Source of the DNA: Belnapia mucosa | Lineage (GTDB): Bacteria > Pseudomonadota > Alphaproteobacteria > Acetobacterales > Acetobacteraceae | Reading direction: 5' to 3' | Length of the DNA: 64,000 nucleotides | NCBI RefSeq assembly: GCF_016775475.1 | Contig: NZ_JAEUXJ010000003.1 | Location: 295,033 to 359,032, forward strand | Shown here: positions 52,738 through 62,177 of the stretch, piece after piece | Layout of the letters: each line of letters begins with the position of its first letter | Numbering within the stretch: position 1 is the first letter of the stretch | Program-made: the position numbers and the translations under genes | The notes under the pieces: generated by a model | Database searches by the model: none | Seen by the model: only the letters and a program-made list of their open reading frames with translations | Told to the model about the DNA's origin: nothing

Positions 52738-54306
52738 ATGACGCTTCGCGCAACCTTGCTGGCTGCTCTGCTGGCGGCCGGGCTCGCCCTACCCGCCGGG
52801 GCGCAATCCGTGCTGCGGGTCGTGCCGCATGCCGATCTCAAGACGCTCGATCCCGTCGCCGTTTCGGTCAGCATCACCCGGCTGCACGGGCTGATGATCT
52901 ACGAAACCCTCTTCGCCTGGGATTCGGCGCTGCAGCCGAAGCCGCAGATGGTCGAAGCCTGGTCGGTCAGCGACGACCAGCTCACCTGGCGCTTCACCCT
53001 GCGGCCGGAGCTTCGCTTCCATGACGGCAAGCCGGTGACGACGCGTGACGTCGCCGCCTCGCTGCGCCGCTGGATGCTGCGGGACACGGTCGGCTCGCGC
53101 CTCAGCGATGCCCTCGCCCGGCTCGAGATCATCGACGACCGGAGCTTCGCCCTGGTTCTCAAACGGCCCTTCGGGCTGATGACCTATGCCCTCGGCTCCG
53201 CGGTCGGCGCCATCCCGGCCATCATGCGGGAGGAGGATGCGCAATCCGATCCCGGGCGGCCGGTCACGACCACCATCGGCTCCGGCCCCTTCCGATTCGT
53301 GCGCGACCAGTGGATGGCCGGCCAGCGCGTCGTCTATGAGCGGAACCCCGACTACCGCCCCCGCAGCGAGCCGGCCGATGGCCTCGCCGGCGGCCGCGTG
53401 GTGAAGGTCGACCGCGTGGAATGGATCAACATCCCCGATGCATCGACGGTCGCCGCCGCGCTGCAATCCGGCGAGATCGACATCTGGGAGCAGGTGGCGG
53501 GCGACCTTGTCCCGGTCGTTTCCCGCCAGCGCGGCCTCGTGGTGGACCGGCTGAACGGGCTCGGCACCCAGGGCATGCTGCGGCCGAACAGCCTCTTCCC
53601 GCCCTTCAACGACCCGCGCGCCCGGCTGGCGCTGGCCTATATCGTCGACCAGGCCGACACCATGGCGGCCGGCTTCGGCGAACCGCGCTGGTGGCGGCGC
53701 TGCGAGGCCTATTTCGTCTGCGGCACCGCCTATGCCTCGGAGGCCGGGACGGAGCCCTATGCGCGGCCGAATCTTGAGCGCGCCCGCGCTCTCCTCGCCG
53801 AGGCAGGCTACCGGGGCGAGCGGCTGGTCTTCATCACCACCAACGACATCCCCTGGATCGGCCGCATGGCGGAGGTCGCCGCGGCCGGGATGCGCCGGGC
53901 CGGGATGAATATCGACCTGCAGTACAACGACTGGGGCACGGTCATCACCCGCCAGCCGCGCAAGGACCCGCCCGACCAGGGCGGCTACAACATCTTCGCC
54001 ACCGGCGCCTCGGGCGCGACGATGTTCCATCCGCTGACGAATATCGGCACCAGCATGTCCTGCGACGGCCGTAACTGGGCCGGCTGGCCCTGCGACGAGG
54101 AGGCGGAGCGGCTGCGCGTCGCTTTCATCGAGGCGTCGGACGAAGCGGAGCGGCGGCGCTTCGCCGAGGCCTTGCAGGCGCGGCTCGCGGTGGTGCAGCC
54201 CTATCGCCTGCTCGGCCAGGCCGATGTCCCCTATGCGCGCCGCGCCGCCGTCGAGGGCGTGCTGGCCGCACCGGTGATGGTGTTCTGGAATATCGAGAAG
54301 CGCTGA
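52738..54306 (+). CDS. ABC transporter substrate-binding protein, family 5 (DppA/OppA type)
   Basis: A 522-residue periplasmic binding protein. Signal peptide MTLRATLLAALLAAGLALPAGA, then the family opening LRVVPHADLKTLDPVAVS, WRFTLRPELRFHDGKPVT, GSGPFRFV and the C-terminal QPYRLLGQ region. Family members bind peptides, opines, nickel or glutathione. No permease or ATPase genes follow, so it must work with components encoded elsewhere or be an orphan. It lies 19 bp after the serine hydrolase. Confidence 0.85.
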   Translation: MTLRATLLAALLAAGLALPAGAQSVLRVVPHADLKTLDPVAVSVSITRLHGLMIYETLFAWDSALQPKPQMVEAWSVSDDQLTWRFTLRPELRFHDGKPVTTRDVAASLRRWMLRDTVGSRLSDALARLEIIDDRSFALVLKRPFGLMTYALGSAVGAIPAIMREEDAQSDPGRPVTTTIGSGPFRFVRDQWMAGQRVVYERNPDYRPRSEPADGLAGGRVVKVDRVEWINIPDASTVAAALQSGEIDIWEQVAGDLVPVVSRQRGLVVDRLNGLGTQGMLRPNSLFPPFNDPRARLALAYIVDQADTMAAGFGEPRWWRRCEAYFVCGTAYASEAGTEPYARPNLERARALLAEAGYRGERLVFITTNDIPWIGRMAEVAAAGMRRAGMNIDLQYNDWGTVITRQPRKDPPDQGGYNIFATGASGATMFHPLTNIGTSMSCDGRNWAGWPCDEEAERLRVAFIEASDEAERRRFAEALQARLAVVQPYRLLGQADVPYARRAAVEGVLAAPVMVFWNIEKR

Positions 54307-54316
54307 CGCCCGGGGA

Positions 54317-54778
54317 CTATTCCGGCGGCCCCGCCGCGCGGGACAGGGCGACGTTCTGGTAACGCGCATCCTCCGTCACCTCTCGCCCCAGCCAATCGGG
54401 GCGGCGGAAGGGGTGGTCGGGCTTCGGGAGTTCGATCTCGGCCAGGACCAGCCCCGCGAGATGGCCGGCGAATTCGTCCACCTCCCAGACCAGACCATCC
54501 TGCGGGATGCGGTGGCGGGTCTTCTCGATGATCGGCTGCCGGCAGAGCAGCGCCAGCATCGTCTCCGCATCGGCGGGCGGGATCGGGTATTCGAACTCGG
54601 CCCGGGTCAGCAGGCCAGGACCCTTGACCGTGAGGAAGGCCTGATCCCCCGCCTGGCGGATGCGCACCACCGGCGGGCCGGCATGCAGATAGCCCTGGCG
54701 CAGCCGGAGGCCGGGGCCGGCGGCGCTGCGCCAGCCCTCCCCGGCGACCAGGAATTTGCGCTCGATTTCGGTTCCCAT
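54317..54778 (-). CDS. CYTH domain protein (triphosphate tunnel metalloenzyme family)
   Basis: A 153-residue protein with the defining EIERKFLV motif at residues 4-11, followed by RLRQGYLHAG, RIRQAGDQAFLTVKG and LAEIELP, the alternating charged residues that line the tunnel. Bacterial members are often inorganic triphosphatases. There is no attached CHAD domain and no partner gene. Confidence 0.88.
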   Translation of the reverse strand: MGTEIERKFLVAGEGWRSAAGPGLRLRQGYLHAGPPVVRIRQAGDQAFLTVKGPGLLTRAEFEYPIPPADAETMLALLCRQPIIEKTRHRIPQDGLVWEVDEFAGHLAGLVLAEIELPKPDHPFRRPDWLGREVTEDARYQNVALSRAAGPPE

Positions 54779-54788
54779 CCGGATTGAC

Positions 54789-55316
54789 TTAGGCCGGCGG
54801 GATGCGGATCACCATCCCCGGCCCGGGCAGGGTGCCGGCCAGGATGGGCGCATTCGCCTCCATCAGCCGCCGCTCGTCCCCGCCGAGATGGCGGGCGGCG
54901 AGCTCGGCCAGGGTCTCGCCCGGCTGCATGGTGTGGAACAGGCTGCGGCCGGGGCCGAAGCGGGTGCCGGTCTCGACCTGGGCCTGGTGCATGGCGGTTT
55001 CCGCCGCCTCGGTGCTCGCGGCGCCGGCGGGCAGCCGGGCGAAGGCGCCGAGGCTGTCCAGCAGGCCGGGGGTATGGGCCGGGGTCAGCTTGTCCTCGAC
55101 CCGCGCCACGCCCTGGAGGTTGCCCGTGGCCAGCACCAGCCGCTCCGCCGCATCGCCATCGGCGACGCTTCCCTCCAGCGTCACCACCTCGCCCCGCCGG
55201 TTGATGCGCAGCCCGGCATGGGGCAGGCCGAGGCGGTCGAGATGGGCGGTGATCGCCTCCGGGCCGGCGCCGCTGAGGGGCAGGCCGGCATCGGCGGGGA
55301 ATTCATAGCTGGGCAT
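54789..55316 (-). CDS. BON and LysM domain protein (Kbp/YgaU-like)
   Basis: A 175-residue protein. An N-terminal BON domain lies at ~17-80 (ITAHLDRLGLP..., EVVTLEGSVADGDAAERLVLA...GVARVEDKL) and a C-terminal LysM domain at ~127-174 (LFHTMQPGETLAELAARHLGG...). The same pair of domains is found in the E. coli potassium-binding protein Kbp. The ATG has a textbook AAGGAGA site. No signal peptide is seen. Confidence 0.8.
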   Translation of the reverse strand: MPSYEFPADAGLPLSGAGPEAITAHLDRLGLPHAGLRINRRGEVVTLEGSVADGDAAERLVLATGNLQGVARVEDKLTPAHTPGLLDSLGAFARLPAGAASTEAAETAMHQAQVETGTRFGPGRSLFHTMQPGETLAELAARHLGGDERRLMEANAPILAGTLPGPGMVIRIPPA

Positions 55317-55395
55317 CGGCGTCTCCTTCGGTCCGGCAACGTCCGGTGCCGAGGATGGGTTGCGCGGCGGGCCCAGGCTCCCCACCCTCCGCCGC

Positions 55396-56268
55396 ATGGA
55401 ACCGCCGCTTCTCGTCCAGCCCGACCCCACCGACCCGCGGCTGACCCGCCGTGTCACCGGCCTCGACCAGACCGGGGCGCAGGTCGAAGTCAGCGTCACG
55501 GTGGAACGGCCGCTCACGCTGTATCTGAACAGGCAGGAGATCGTCACCATGATGACGATCCTCGACCGGCCGGAGGATCTGGCGCTCGGCTACCTGCTGA
55601 ACCAGGGGATGCTGCGGCGCGACGATGTCGTGCACGGCGTCGAGTATGACGAGGATCTCGGCGTCGTCATCGTGCGGACCGAGCGGCGCACCGATTACGA
55701 GGAGAAGCTGAAGAAGAAGACGCTGACCAGCGGCTGCGCCCAGGGCACCGCCTTCGGCGACCTGCTGGAAGACTTCGCCGCCCGGCGCCTGCCGGCGGCC
55801 GAGTTGCGCACCTCCTGGCTCTACCGGCTGCTGCACCGCATCAACACCCTGCCGACGCTCTACCTGGAAGCCGGCGCGATCCATGGCTGCGCGCTGTGCC
55901 AGCAGGACCGGCCGCTGGTCTATATGGAGGATGTCGGCCGCCACAATGCGGTGGACAAGATCGCCGGCTGGATGTTCCGCGCCGGCTGCGCGCCGGACGA
56001 CAAGATCTTCTACACCACCGGTCGCCTCACCTCGGAGATGGTGATCAAGACGGTGCGCATGGGGATCCCGATCCTGATCTCGCGCAGCGGCTTCACCGCC
56101 TGGGGCGTGGAACTGGCGCGGGAGGCGGGTCTGACGCTCATCGGCCGCTGCAAGGGCAAGCGCTTCACGGCGCTGGCCGGGGAGGAACGCATCGTCTTCG
56201 ATGCCGACCTCGCCTATGTCGAGGAGGAAAGTGCGAAGCATTGGCGGAAGAATGCCCGGGATGAGTAG
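55396..56268 (+). CDS. fdhD: Formate dehydrogenase accessory sulfurtransferase FdhD
   Basis: A 290-residue protein with TSGCAQGT holding the reactive Cys (~114), HGCALCQ (~163) and the highly conserved [16 protein letters not shown] and [12 protein letters not shown] blocks. FdhD hands sulfur from a cysteine desulfurase to the molybdenum cofactor of formate dehydrogenase. An ATG 36 bp further upstream is in frame but adds only Arg-rich sequence. It overlaps mobA by 8 bp. No formate dehydrogenase structural gene is in the window. Confidence 0.92.
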   Translation: MEPPLLVQPDPTDPRLTRRVTGLDQTGAQVEVSVTVERPLTLYLNRQEIVTMMTILDRPEDLALGYLLNQGMLRRDDVVHGVEYDEDLGVVIVRTERRTDYEEKLKKKTLTSGCAQGTAFGDLLEDFAARRLPAAELRTSWLYRLLHRINTLPTLYLEAGAIHGCALCQQDRPLVYMEDVGRHNAVDKIAGWMFRAGCAPDDKIFYTTGRLTSEMVIKTVRMGIPILISRSGFTAWGVELAREAGLTLIGRCKGKRFTALAGEERIVFDADLAYVEEESAKHWRKNARDE

Positions 56269-56869
56269 CGTCTGGGCGGTGGTGCTGGCCGGCGGGCTGG
56301 CGCGGCGGATGGGCGGCGGCGACAAGCCGCTGCGGCTGCTGGGGGGGCGGCCGCTGCTCGACCATGTGCTGGCGCGGGTCGCGCCGCAGGTGGCGGGCGT
56401 GATCCTGAATGCCAATGGCGACCCGGCGCGCTTCGCTCCCTATGGGCTGCCGGTGGTGCCGGACCCGCTGCCGGATCATCCCGGGCCGCTGGCCGGCATC
56501 CTGGCTGGGCTCGACTGGGCCGCGGCGCAGCGTCCGGAGGTCGCGGATATCCTCTCGGTGCCGGGCGACTGCCCCTTCCTGCCGCCCGATCTCCTCGCCC
56601 GGCTGGAGGCGGCACGACGGGCGGCGGGGGTGCCGCTGGCCTGCGCCGCCTCGGGTGGGCAGACGCATCCGCCGGTGGCACTCTGGCCGGTCGCGCTGCG
56701 TGGGGCCCTGCGCACGGCCCTCCTGGACGGCGAGCGGAAGATCGACCGCTGGACCGCCCGCTTCGGCTGCGCCGCGGCGGACTGGCCCGCCACGCCGCGC
56801 GACCCCTTCTTCAACGCCAATGCGCCGGCGGATCTGGCGCTGGCCGAGTCCCTCTTGCCTTCGGAATGA
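56261..56869 (+). CDS. mobA: Molybdenum cofactor guanylyltransferase
   Basis: A 202-residue nucleotidyltransferase adding GMP to molybdopterin to make the MGD form needed by DMSO-reductase-family enzymes such as formate dehydrogenase. It has the GTP motif [16 protein letters not shown] (~9-24), the metal-binding Asp in VPGDCPFLP and the NANAPADL end. The start at 56261 overlaps the end of fdhD; an ATG at 56252 is also possible. The pair fdhD-mobA makes functional sense. Confidence 0.9.
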   Translation: MSSVWAVVLAGGLARRMGGGDKPLRLLGGRPLLDHVLARVAPQVAGVILNANGDPARFAPYGLPVVPDPLPDHPGPLAGILAGLDWAAAQRPEVADILSVPGDCPFLPPDLLARLEAARRAAGVPLACAASGGQTHPPVALWPVALRGALRTALLDGERKIDRWTARFGCAAADWPATPRDPFFNANAPADLALAESLLPSE

Positions 56870-56915
56870 GCCGGACCCATACCGCTATGGTGCCATTCTC
56901 GGGGAGTGCGTCACG

Positions 56916-57041
56916 GTGAAATCGATCCTGGTCGGCATCCTCGCCGCCGCCAGCCTGGCCGCCGCGGCGGCCCTGGTGCTGAACAAGGAATTCCAGCGCA
57001 GCGCCGAAGAGCAATTCAGGACCGAATCCGTCCGGCTCTGA
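56916..57041 (+). CDS. Small single-pass membrane protein, 41 residues
   Basis: A GTG-started frame preceded by GGGGAG at a good distance. It encodes one hydrophobic helix (SILVGILAAASLAAAAALVL) followed by a charged tail (NKEFQRSAEEQFRTESVRL). It sits 46 bp after mobA and before a promoter-like region. I do not recognise a family; the length, start site and TM-plus-charged-tail design support a real small membrane protein. Confidence 0.5.
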   Translation: MKSILVGILAAASLAAAAALVLNKEFQRSAEEQFRTESVRL

Positions 57042-57180
57042 TCGACAGGCCCGCTTTTGTTTCGGAATAGATTCGTCACGAGTACAAATCTTGCACTCGT
57101 TACATGTCTTGACATACGCGGCGCTGTACGAATCTTGGCGCACCGGTAAGGCGTGCCGGGGCATGTAAGGGGAGCCGGGG
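57042..57180 (+). promoter_or_regulatory. Promoter region of the hybrid histidine kinase
   Basis: This 139-bp stretch is clearly more AT-rich than its surroundings. It contains two inverted repeats: ACGAGT (57078-57083) with ACTCGT (57095-57100), and ATGTC-TT-GACAT (57104-57115). It also contains a TTGACA (57110-57115 region) that could serve as a -35 element. The 3' end holds GTAAGGGGAGCCGGGG, the ribosome-binding site for the TTG start at 57181. Transcription start and regulator are unknown. Confidence 0.45.
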
Positions 57181-58821
57181 TTGGACATCGTGGCCGCGAC
57201 CGAAGCGATCCGGCGGCGCGGCTGGCCTGGGTTGGCCATGGCGCTGGCGGCTCCGTTGCTCGGCCTCGCCCTGCGCCTGCTGCTGGATGACCTCCTCACC
57301 GGCTATCCCTTCCTCACCTTCTTCCCTGCCATCCTGGCCGCGGCCTTCCTCGGCGGCTGGCTGGCCGGAGCGCTTGCGACGCTGCTCTCGGCCGGGCTGT
57401 CCGGCTACTTCCTGATCGAGCCGGTCGGCAGCTTCCACCTCTCCTGGCCCTCCGGCGCCATCGGCATGGCATCCTTCATCACCGTCTCCACCATCATGGT
57501 GGCGCTGCTGGACCAGCTGCTGCGGGCCGCCACCCGCCTGGCCGAGACCGGCCGGCAGATGCAGGAGAACCAGGCCCGGCTGGAGGAACAGGTGGCGCTC
57601 CGTACCCGCGAGCTGACCCTGCTGAACGCCCATCTGCGGGAACAGATCAGCCGCCGCGACCGCGCCGAGGCGCAGGTGCGGCAGATGCAGAAGATGGAGG
57701 CGGTCGGCCAGCTCACCGGCGGCATCGCGCATGACTTCAACAACATGCTGGCGATCATCATCGGCAGCCTGGACGTCATGCGCCGCCGCTTGGGCCAGGG
57801 CCGCACCGATATCGAAAAGCACCTGGACCATGCGATGGACGGGGCGCGCCGCGCCGCGGCGCTGACCCATAAGCTGCTCGCCTTCGCCCGCCGCCAGCCG
57901 CTCGCGCCGGTGGTCGTGGATGCCAATGCGCTGATCGCCGAGTTGGAGGAGCTGTTCCGCCGCACCCTCGGCGAGCAGGTGAAGCTGGAATGCGTGCTGG
58001 CCGGCGGGCTCTGGCGCTGCATGATCGATCCCGGCCAGCTCGAGAATGCGCTGCTCAACCTGGTGGTCAATGCGCGCGACGCCATGCCGCAGGGCGGCCG
58101 GCTGACGATCGAGACGCAGAATGCCTATCTCGACGACGCCTATGCGGCGGCGGAGGCGGATGTCACCGCCGGGCAATATGTGCTGATCGCGGTGACCGAT
58201 ACCGGCACCGGCATGCCGCCGGAGGTGATCGCCCGCGCCTTCGACCCCTTCTTCACCACCAAGGGTGAGGGCCGCGGCACCGGGCTCGGGCTCAGCCAGG
58301 TGCATGGCTTCGTCAAGCAGTCGCGCGGCCACATCAAGATCTATTCCGAACAGGGGCACGGCACCACGCTGAAGCTCTATCTGCCGCGCCATACCGGCGA
58401 AGGCGGGCCCGCCGCCGGCGAGCCGCCGGCCGCTGCCATCGCCCCGGCCGGCAGCGGGCTGATCCTGCTGGTCGAGGATGACGAGGCGGTGCGCCGCGTG
58501 CATTCCGGCATGCTGCGGGAGCTGGGCTATACGGTGGAGGAGGCGCCGGACGGCGTCTCGGCCCTGTCCATGCTGCCGCGACTGGGGCCGGTGCAGCTCC
58601 TGTTTACCGATGTGGTCATGCCGGGGATGAGCGGGCGGATGCTGGCCGAACAGGCGCGGCAACAGCGCCCGGGGCTCCGCGTGCTCTACACCACCGGCTA
58701 TACGCCGAATGCCATCGTCCATAACGGCGTGGTGGATGCGGGCGTGGAGCTGCTGACCAAGCCCTTCTCCTTCGACCAGCTCGCCCGCAAGGTGCGGCAG
58801 GTTCTCGACAAGGGGGGCTGA
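57181..58821 (+). CDS. Hybrid sensor histidine kinase with DUF4118-like membrane domain and receiver
   Basis: A 546-residue protein. Residues ~15-110 form about four transmembrane helices of the kind seen in DUF4118 sensors (YPFLTFFPAILAAAFLGGW). A coiled-coil linker follows (~118-175; QENQARLEEQVALRTREL). The HisKA domain has its His in GGIAHDFNNMLA (~183) and the HATPase has NLVVNARDAMP, DTGTGMPP and GTGLGLS. The C-terminal receiver (~420-545) has its Asp in LFTDVVMPGMSG (~476) and Lys in LLTKPF. The TTG start is supported by the preceding GGGGAG. No partner regulator is adjacent. Confidence 0.88.
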   Translation: MDIVAATEAIRRRGWPGLAMALAAPLLGLALRLLLDDLLTGYPFLTFFPAILAAAFLGGWLAGALATLLSAGLSGYFLIEPVGSFHLSWPSGAIGMASFITVSTIMVALLDQLLRAATRLAETGRQMQENQARLEEQVALRTRELTLLNAHLREQISRRDRAEAQVRQMQKMEAVGQLTGGIAHDFNNMLAIIIGSLDVMRRRLGQGRTDIEKHLDHAMDGARRAAALTHKLLAFARRQPLAPVVVDANALIAELEELFRRTLGEQVKLECVLAGGLWRCMIDPGQLENALLNLVVNARDAMPQGGRLTIETQNAYLDDAYAAAEADVTAGQYVLIAVTDTGTGMPPEVIARAFDPFFTTKGEGRGTGLGLSQVHGFVKQSRGHIKIYSEQGHGTTLKLYLPRHTGEGGPAAGEPPAAAIAPAGSGLILLVEDDEAVRRVHSGMLRELGYTVEEAPDGVSALSMLPRLGPVQLLFTDVVMPGMSGRMLAEQARQQRPGLRVLYTTGYTPNAIVHNGVVDAGVELLTKPFSFDQLARKVRQVLDKGG

Positions 58822-58828
58822 GGTGCCG

Positions 58829-59791
58829 ATGCCCGATGCGATGACGGCCCTGCGCGGCCTGGCGGTGCTGGCCTTGCTGGCAGTCGGTCCCGGCGCGGCC
58901 CGGGCCGAGTATCCCGACCGGCCGATCACCATGGTGATGCCCTATTCGCCGGGTGCGGCGGATGTGCTGATCCGGGCCATGGGCGAGCATCTCCAGCGGG
59001 CGCTCGGCCAGCCGCTGGTGCCGATGACGCGGGACGGCGCCTCGGGCGTGGTCGGCATGCGCATCGTCGCCGGCAACCCGCCGGATGGCTATACGCTCGG
59101 CCATACGCCGATGACCGCGATCGTGGTGCAGCCGCATCTGCTGCGCGATGCCGGCATCGGGCCCGACAGCTTCGAAGGCGTCTGCGGCACCAATGAGAAC
59201 GTCATCACCGTCGCGGTCCGGGCGGACAGCCCAATCCGCGACCTGCCGGGGCTGGTGGCGGAAGGGCGGCGGCGGGCCCTGAGCTTCGGCAGCCCGGGGC
59301 CGAATTCCCTGCCGCAGCTCGCGGTCTGGCGGGTGCAGAGGGCTACGGGGGTGGAGATGAACCATGTCCCCTATCGCGGCGAGGCCCCGCATGTGAACGA
59401 CACCCTGGCGGGGCGGCTGGATTTCTCCGCCGCCATCGTCAGCTCCGTCGCCGAGCTGGTGCGGGCCGGGCGGATGCGGATGCTGGCGGTCTTCTCCGAG
59501 AACCGGCATCCGGATTTCCCGGATGTGCCGACAGCACGCGAGCAGGGGATCGACGCGCTGCAATTCTCCCAGGTCGGCATCTATGCGCCGCGTGGCACGC
59601 CGGCGCCGGTGCTCGACCGGCTCGAGGCCGCATGCCGCGGCGCGCTGGAGGAGCCGGCGGTGCGCCGCGTGCTGGCGAGCAGCGCCAGCCCGGTGCGCTT
59701 CATGCCGCGGGCCGAGCTGACCCGCATGATCCACACGGAATATGCGAATTACGGCCGCATCCTGCGCGAGCTGGGCGTCGAGCCGCAGTAG
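58829..59791 (+). CDS. Bug/TctC family periplasmic receptor (10 of 10)
   Basis: A receptor of about 320 residues with a Sec-type signal (LRGLAVLALLAVGPGAARA). YPDRPITMVMPYSPGAADVLIR has PGAAD for the usual PGGxxD, and MTRDGASGVVG replaces the common ENRPGA loop, so it is one of the more divergent copies. YRGEAPHVNDTLAGR is standard. I prefer the ATG at 58829 (GAGG 6 bases upstream); a GTG at 58823 is possible. It starts a few bases after the hybrid kinase, so sensing and receptor may be linked. Confidence 0.86.
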   Translation: MPDAMTALRGLAVLALLAVGPGAARAEYPDRPITMVMPYSPGAADVLIRAMGEHLQRALGQPLVPMTRDGASGVVGMRIVAGNPPDGYTLGHTPMTAIVVQPHLLRDAGIGPDSFEGVCGTNENVITVAVRADSPIRDLPGLVAEGRRRALSFGSPGPNSLPQLAVWRVQRATGVEMNHVPYRGEAPHVNDTLAGRLDFSAAIVSSVAELVRAGRMRMLAVFSENRHPDFPDVPTAREQGIDALQFSQVGIYAPRGTPAPVLDRLEAACRGALEEPAVRRVLASSASPVRFMPRAELTRMIHTEYANYGRILRELGVEPQ

Positions 59792-59797
59792 CTAGCC

Positions 59798-61276
59798 TCA
59801 ACGCACCAGCACCTGCGCCGCCTGCTTGGTCTTGCCCATGGCGTCGCCCGCCTCCTGCACCGCGGCGGTGATCTCGCCCATGCTGGCGGAGACGGTGGAG
59901 ACCGAGCCCGCCGCATTGCGCATGGTCTCGGCCAGGCTGCGGGTCACCGCATTCTGCTCCTCGACCGCGGCGGCGGTGAGGGTGACGCTGTCGAGCACGG
60001 TCGCCACCGCTTCCCGGATCGCGTCCAGCGCGCCGGCGACGCCGGTGGAGGTGGTCTGGATGCCATCGATCTCGGCGGAGATCTGTTCGGTGGCGCGGGC
60101 GGCCTGCACCGCCAGGTTCTTCACCTCCGAGGCGACCACGGCAAAGCCCTTGCCGGCCTCGCCGGCCCGCGCCGCCTCGATTGTCGCGTTGAGGGCGAGG
60201 AGGTTGATCTGGCTGGCGATGGTGCGGATCAGCCCGACGATGCCGCCCATGGCCTGCGCCGCCTGGGTCAGGCTGTCGGTGGTGCGGGCCAGGGCCTTCG
60301 TCTCGTCGGAGGCGCGTTCGGTGGCGGCGCGCGAGCGGGCCATGCTCTCGGCGATCTCACTGATCGAGGCAGCGAGTTGCTCGATGCCGCCGGCGGCGGA
60401 CTGGACCTCGGCATTGGTGCGGTCGGCGGCGGCGGCAGCCGCGCCGGCGCTGCCGGCGGAGCGGGCGATCGCGCCATCGATCTCGGCGAAGTTGCGGTCG
60501 ATCAGCTGCTTGAGGTTGCCGAGGAGCTGGACGTTCGGGGTGATGTCGGTGGCGGTCTTCACCACCTTCGCCACCTTGCCATCCGTATCGAGGATCGGGT
60601 TGTAGGCGCCTTCGATCCAGACCTCCCGGCCACCCTTGCCGACCCGGCGGAATTGCGCGGCCTGGTATTCGCCCGCCCGCAACCTGTCCCAGAAGCGCTG
60701 GTAGTCCGGGCTCTCGCGCAGGCTGGGCTCGACAAAGATGGCGTGATGGCGGCCGCGCACCTCCTCCGGCCTATAGCCCATGGCCTGGAGGAAATTCGCG
60801 TTGGCATCGAGGATGGTGCCGTCCGGGTCGAACTGGATGATGGCCTGGGACCGACCGAGCGCGGCCAGTTGAGCGGCATGATCCAGGTTGCGCCGGCGTT
60901 CCCCCGCATCGGTCCATTCGAAGGCGAAGCCGATCCGCCGTCCATTGTCACGCAGCGGTGTCACGCGCAGGTCCAGCTCCCGCGGGCCGATGCGGAGGGT
61001 GGTGACCTGCGGCGCCTCGAGCGTGGAGAGGGTCGCCCGCTGCTGCGCCGGGTCGCGCTGGAAGACATCGATGCTGCTGCCGATCAGCGCATCGGCCTGG
61101 AAGCGCGGCAGCTCGGTCCGGAAATCGGCCTCGGCCTCCCGCATCAGGGCGCGGGCGGCGGGGTTCATGTGGAGAATGGTGAAATCCTGGCCGACGAGCA
61201 TGACATTGGCCTGGAGCGCGTCGAGTGCTGCGACCCGTGCCGCGAAGGCCGGGTTGCGACGGAATGCCTGAAGCAC
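59798..61276 (-). CDS. Soluble methyl-accepting chemotaxis protein with two PAS domains
   Basis: A protein of about 492 residues without transmembrane segments. PAS 1 covers ~15-125 ([18 protein letters not shown]) and PAS 2 ~130-245 ([23 protein letters not shown], with the [15 protein letters not shown] strand). The C-terminal receptor signalling domain has the hairpin tip [29 protein letters not shown]. It resembles Aer/BdlA-type redox or ligand sensors that act on CheA from the cytoplasm. The GTG at 61276 has an AGGAG site at the right distance; a TTG at 61306 is less likely. Confidence 0.87.
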   Translation of the reverse strand: MLQAFRRNPAFAARVAALDALQANVMLVGQDFTILHMNPAARALMREAEADFRTELPRFQADALIGSSIDVFQRDPAQQRATLSTLEAPQVTTLRIGPRELDLRVTPLRDNGRRIGFAFEWTDAGERRRNLDHAAQLAALGRSQAIIQFDPDGTILDANANFLQAMGYRPEEVRGRHHAIFVEPSLRESPDYQRFWDRLRAGEYQAAQFRRVGKGGREVWIEGAYNPILDTDGKVAKVVKTATDITPNVQLLGNLKQLIDRNFAEIDGAIARSAGSAGAAAAAADRTNAEVQSAAGGIEQLAASISEIAESMARSRAATERASDETKALARTTDSLTQAAQAMGGIVGLIRTIASQINLLALNATIEAARAGEAGKGFAVVASEVKNLAVQAARATEQISAEIDGIQTTSTGVAGALDAIREAVATVLDSVTLTAAAVEEQNAVTRSLAETMRNAAGSVSTVSASMGEITAAVQEAGDAMGKTKQAAQVLVR

Positions 61277-61388
61277 GGATACGGTCTCCTGCGAACATCG
61301 TATCAATCTCAGAAATTTCGATTAAGGAATGGTTGGCGCGAAGGTCCCGCTGGCGCCGCGTCCACCGTTCCGGCATGGTCGCGCCGGC

Positions 61389-62177
61389 ATGGACGGCACC
61401 GGGGCGATTGACGACTGGACTGCGCTGCTGGCCTGGCGCGGGCGCGGCTGCGCCCCGCCCGGCGGCACAGCGCTCGCGGCGCTGTTCGGGCCGCTGCTGG
61501 CCCCGGCCCGGGCGCCGGATGGCTGCGTGGTCGTCGGGCGGCTGGCCCAGACGCTGGACGGGCGGATCGCCACCGCCTCCGGCTCCTCGCAATGGATCGG
61601 CGGCCAGGGCGATATCCTGCACACCCACCGGCTGCGGGCGCTCTGCGATGCGGTCGTCGTCGGCGCCGGCACGGTGCGGCATGACGATCCGCGGCTGACC
61701 ACCCGCGCCTGTCCCGGCCCCGATCCGGTGCGGGTGGTGCTGGACCCTGAGCGGCGGCTCGATGCCCGCTACCAGATGTTCCAGGGCGGCCCGCCGACCC
61801 TGCTGCTGGCCGCCGATGACGCGCCCGGCGGCGACCGGCTGGGCGAGGCGGAGGTGGTGCGGCTGCCGCGCGATCCGGTGGCCGGCGGGCTCGGCATTCC
61901 CGCCATCCTGCGGGCGCTGGCGGCGCGCGGCCTGACCCGCATCTTCGTCGAGGGCGGCGGCGTCACGGTCAGCCGCTTCCTCGCCGCCGGCGCGCTGGAC
62001 CGGCTGCATGTGACGGTGGCGCCGGTGCTGCTCGGCTCCGGCATCCCCGCCTTCACCCTGCCCGAGGCGGCGCGCATCGCCGATGGTCTGCGCTTCCGCT
62101 GGACCGTGCATCCGCTGGAGCCGGACATGCTGTTCGACATCGCGCTCGACCGGGTGCGGCCGGGGGTCTGCGCGTGA
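61389..62177 (+). CDS. RibD C-terminal (pyrimidine reductase/DHFR-fold) protein
   Basis: A protein of about 262 residues with the RibD reductase fold: GRLAQTLDGRIATASGSSQWIGGQGD, the NADPH region VVGAGTVRHDDPRLTTR, IFVEGGGVTVSRFL and VTVAPVLLGSG. The zinc deaminase domain of bifunctional RibD is absent. An in-frame ATG at 61329 gives 20 more residues. It heads an operon with a dehydrogenase (GTGA overlap), a pterin-synthase homologue and a glycosyltransferase. I infer reduction of a pterin or pyrimidine intermediate rather than riboflavin synthesis. Confidence 0.78.
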   Translation: MDGTGAIDDWTALLAWRGRGCAPPGGTALAALFGPLLAPARAPDGCVVVGRLAQTLDGRIATASGSSQWIGGQGDILHTHRLRALCDAVVVGAGTVRHDDPRLTTRACPGPDPVRVVLDPERRLDARYQMFQGGPPTLLLAADDAPGGDRLGEAEVVRLPRDPVAGGLGIPAILRALAARGLTRIFVEGGGVTVSRFLAAGALDRLHVTVAPVLLGSGIPAFTLPEAARIADGLRFRWTVHPLEPDMLFDIALDRVRPGVCA

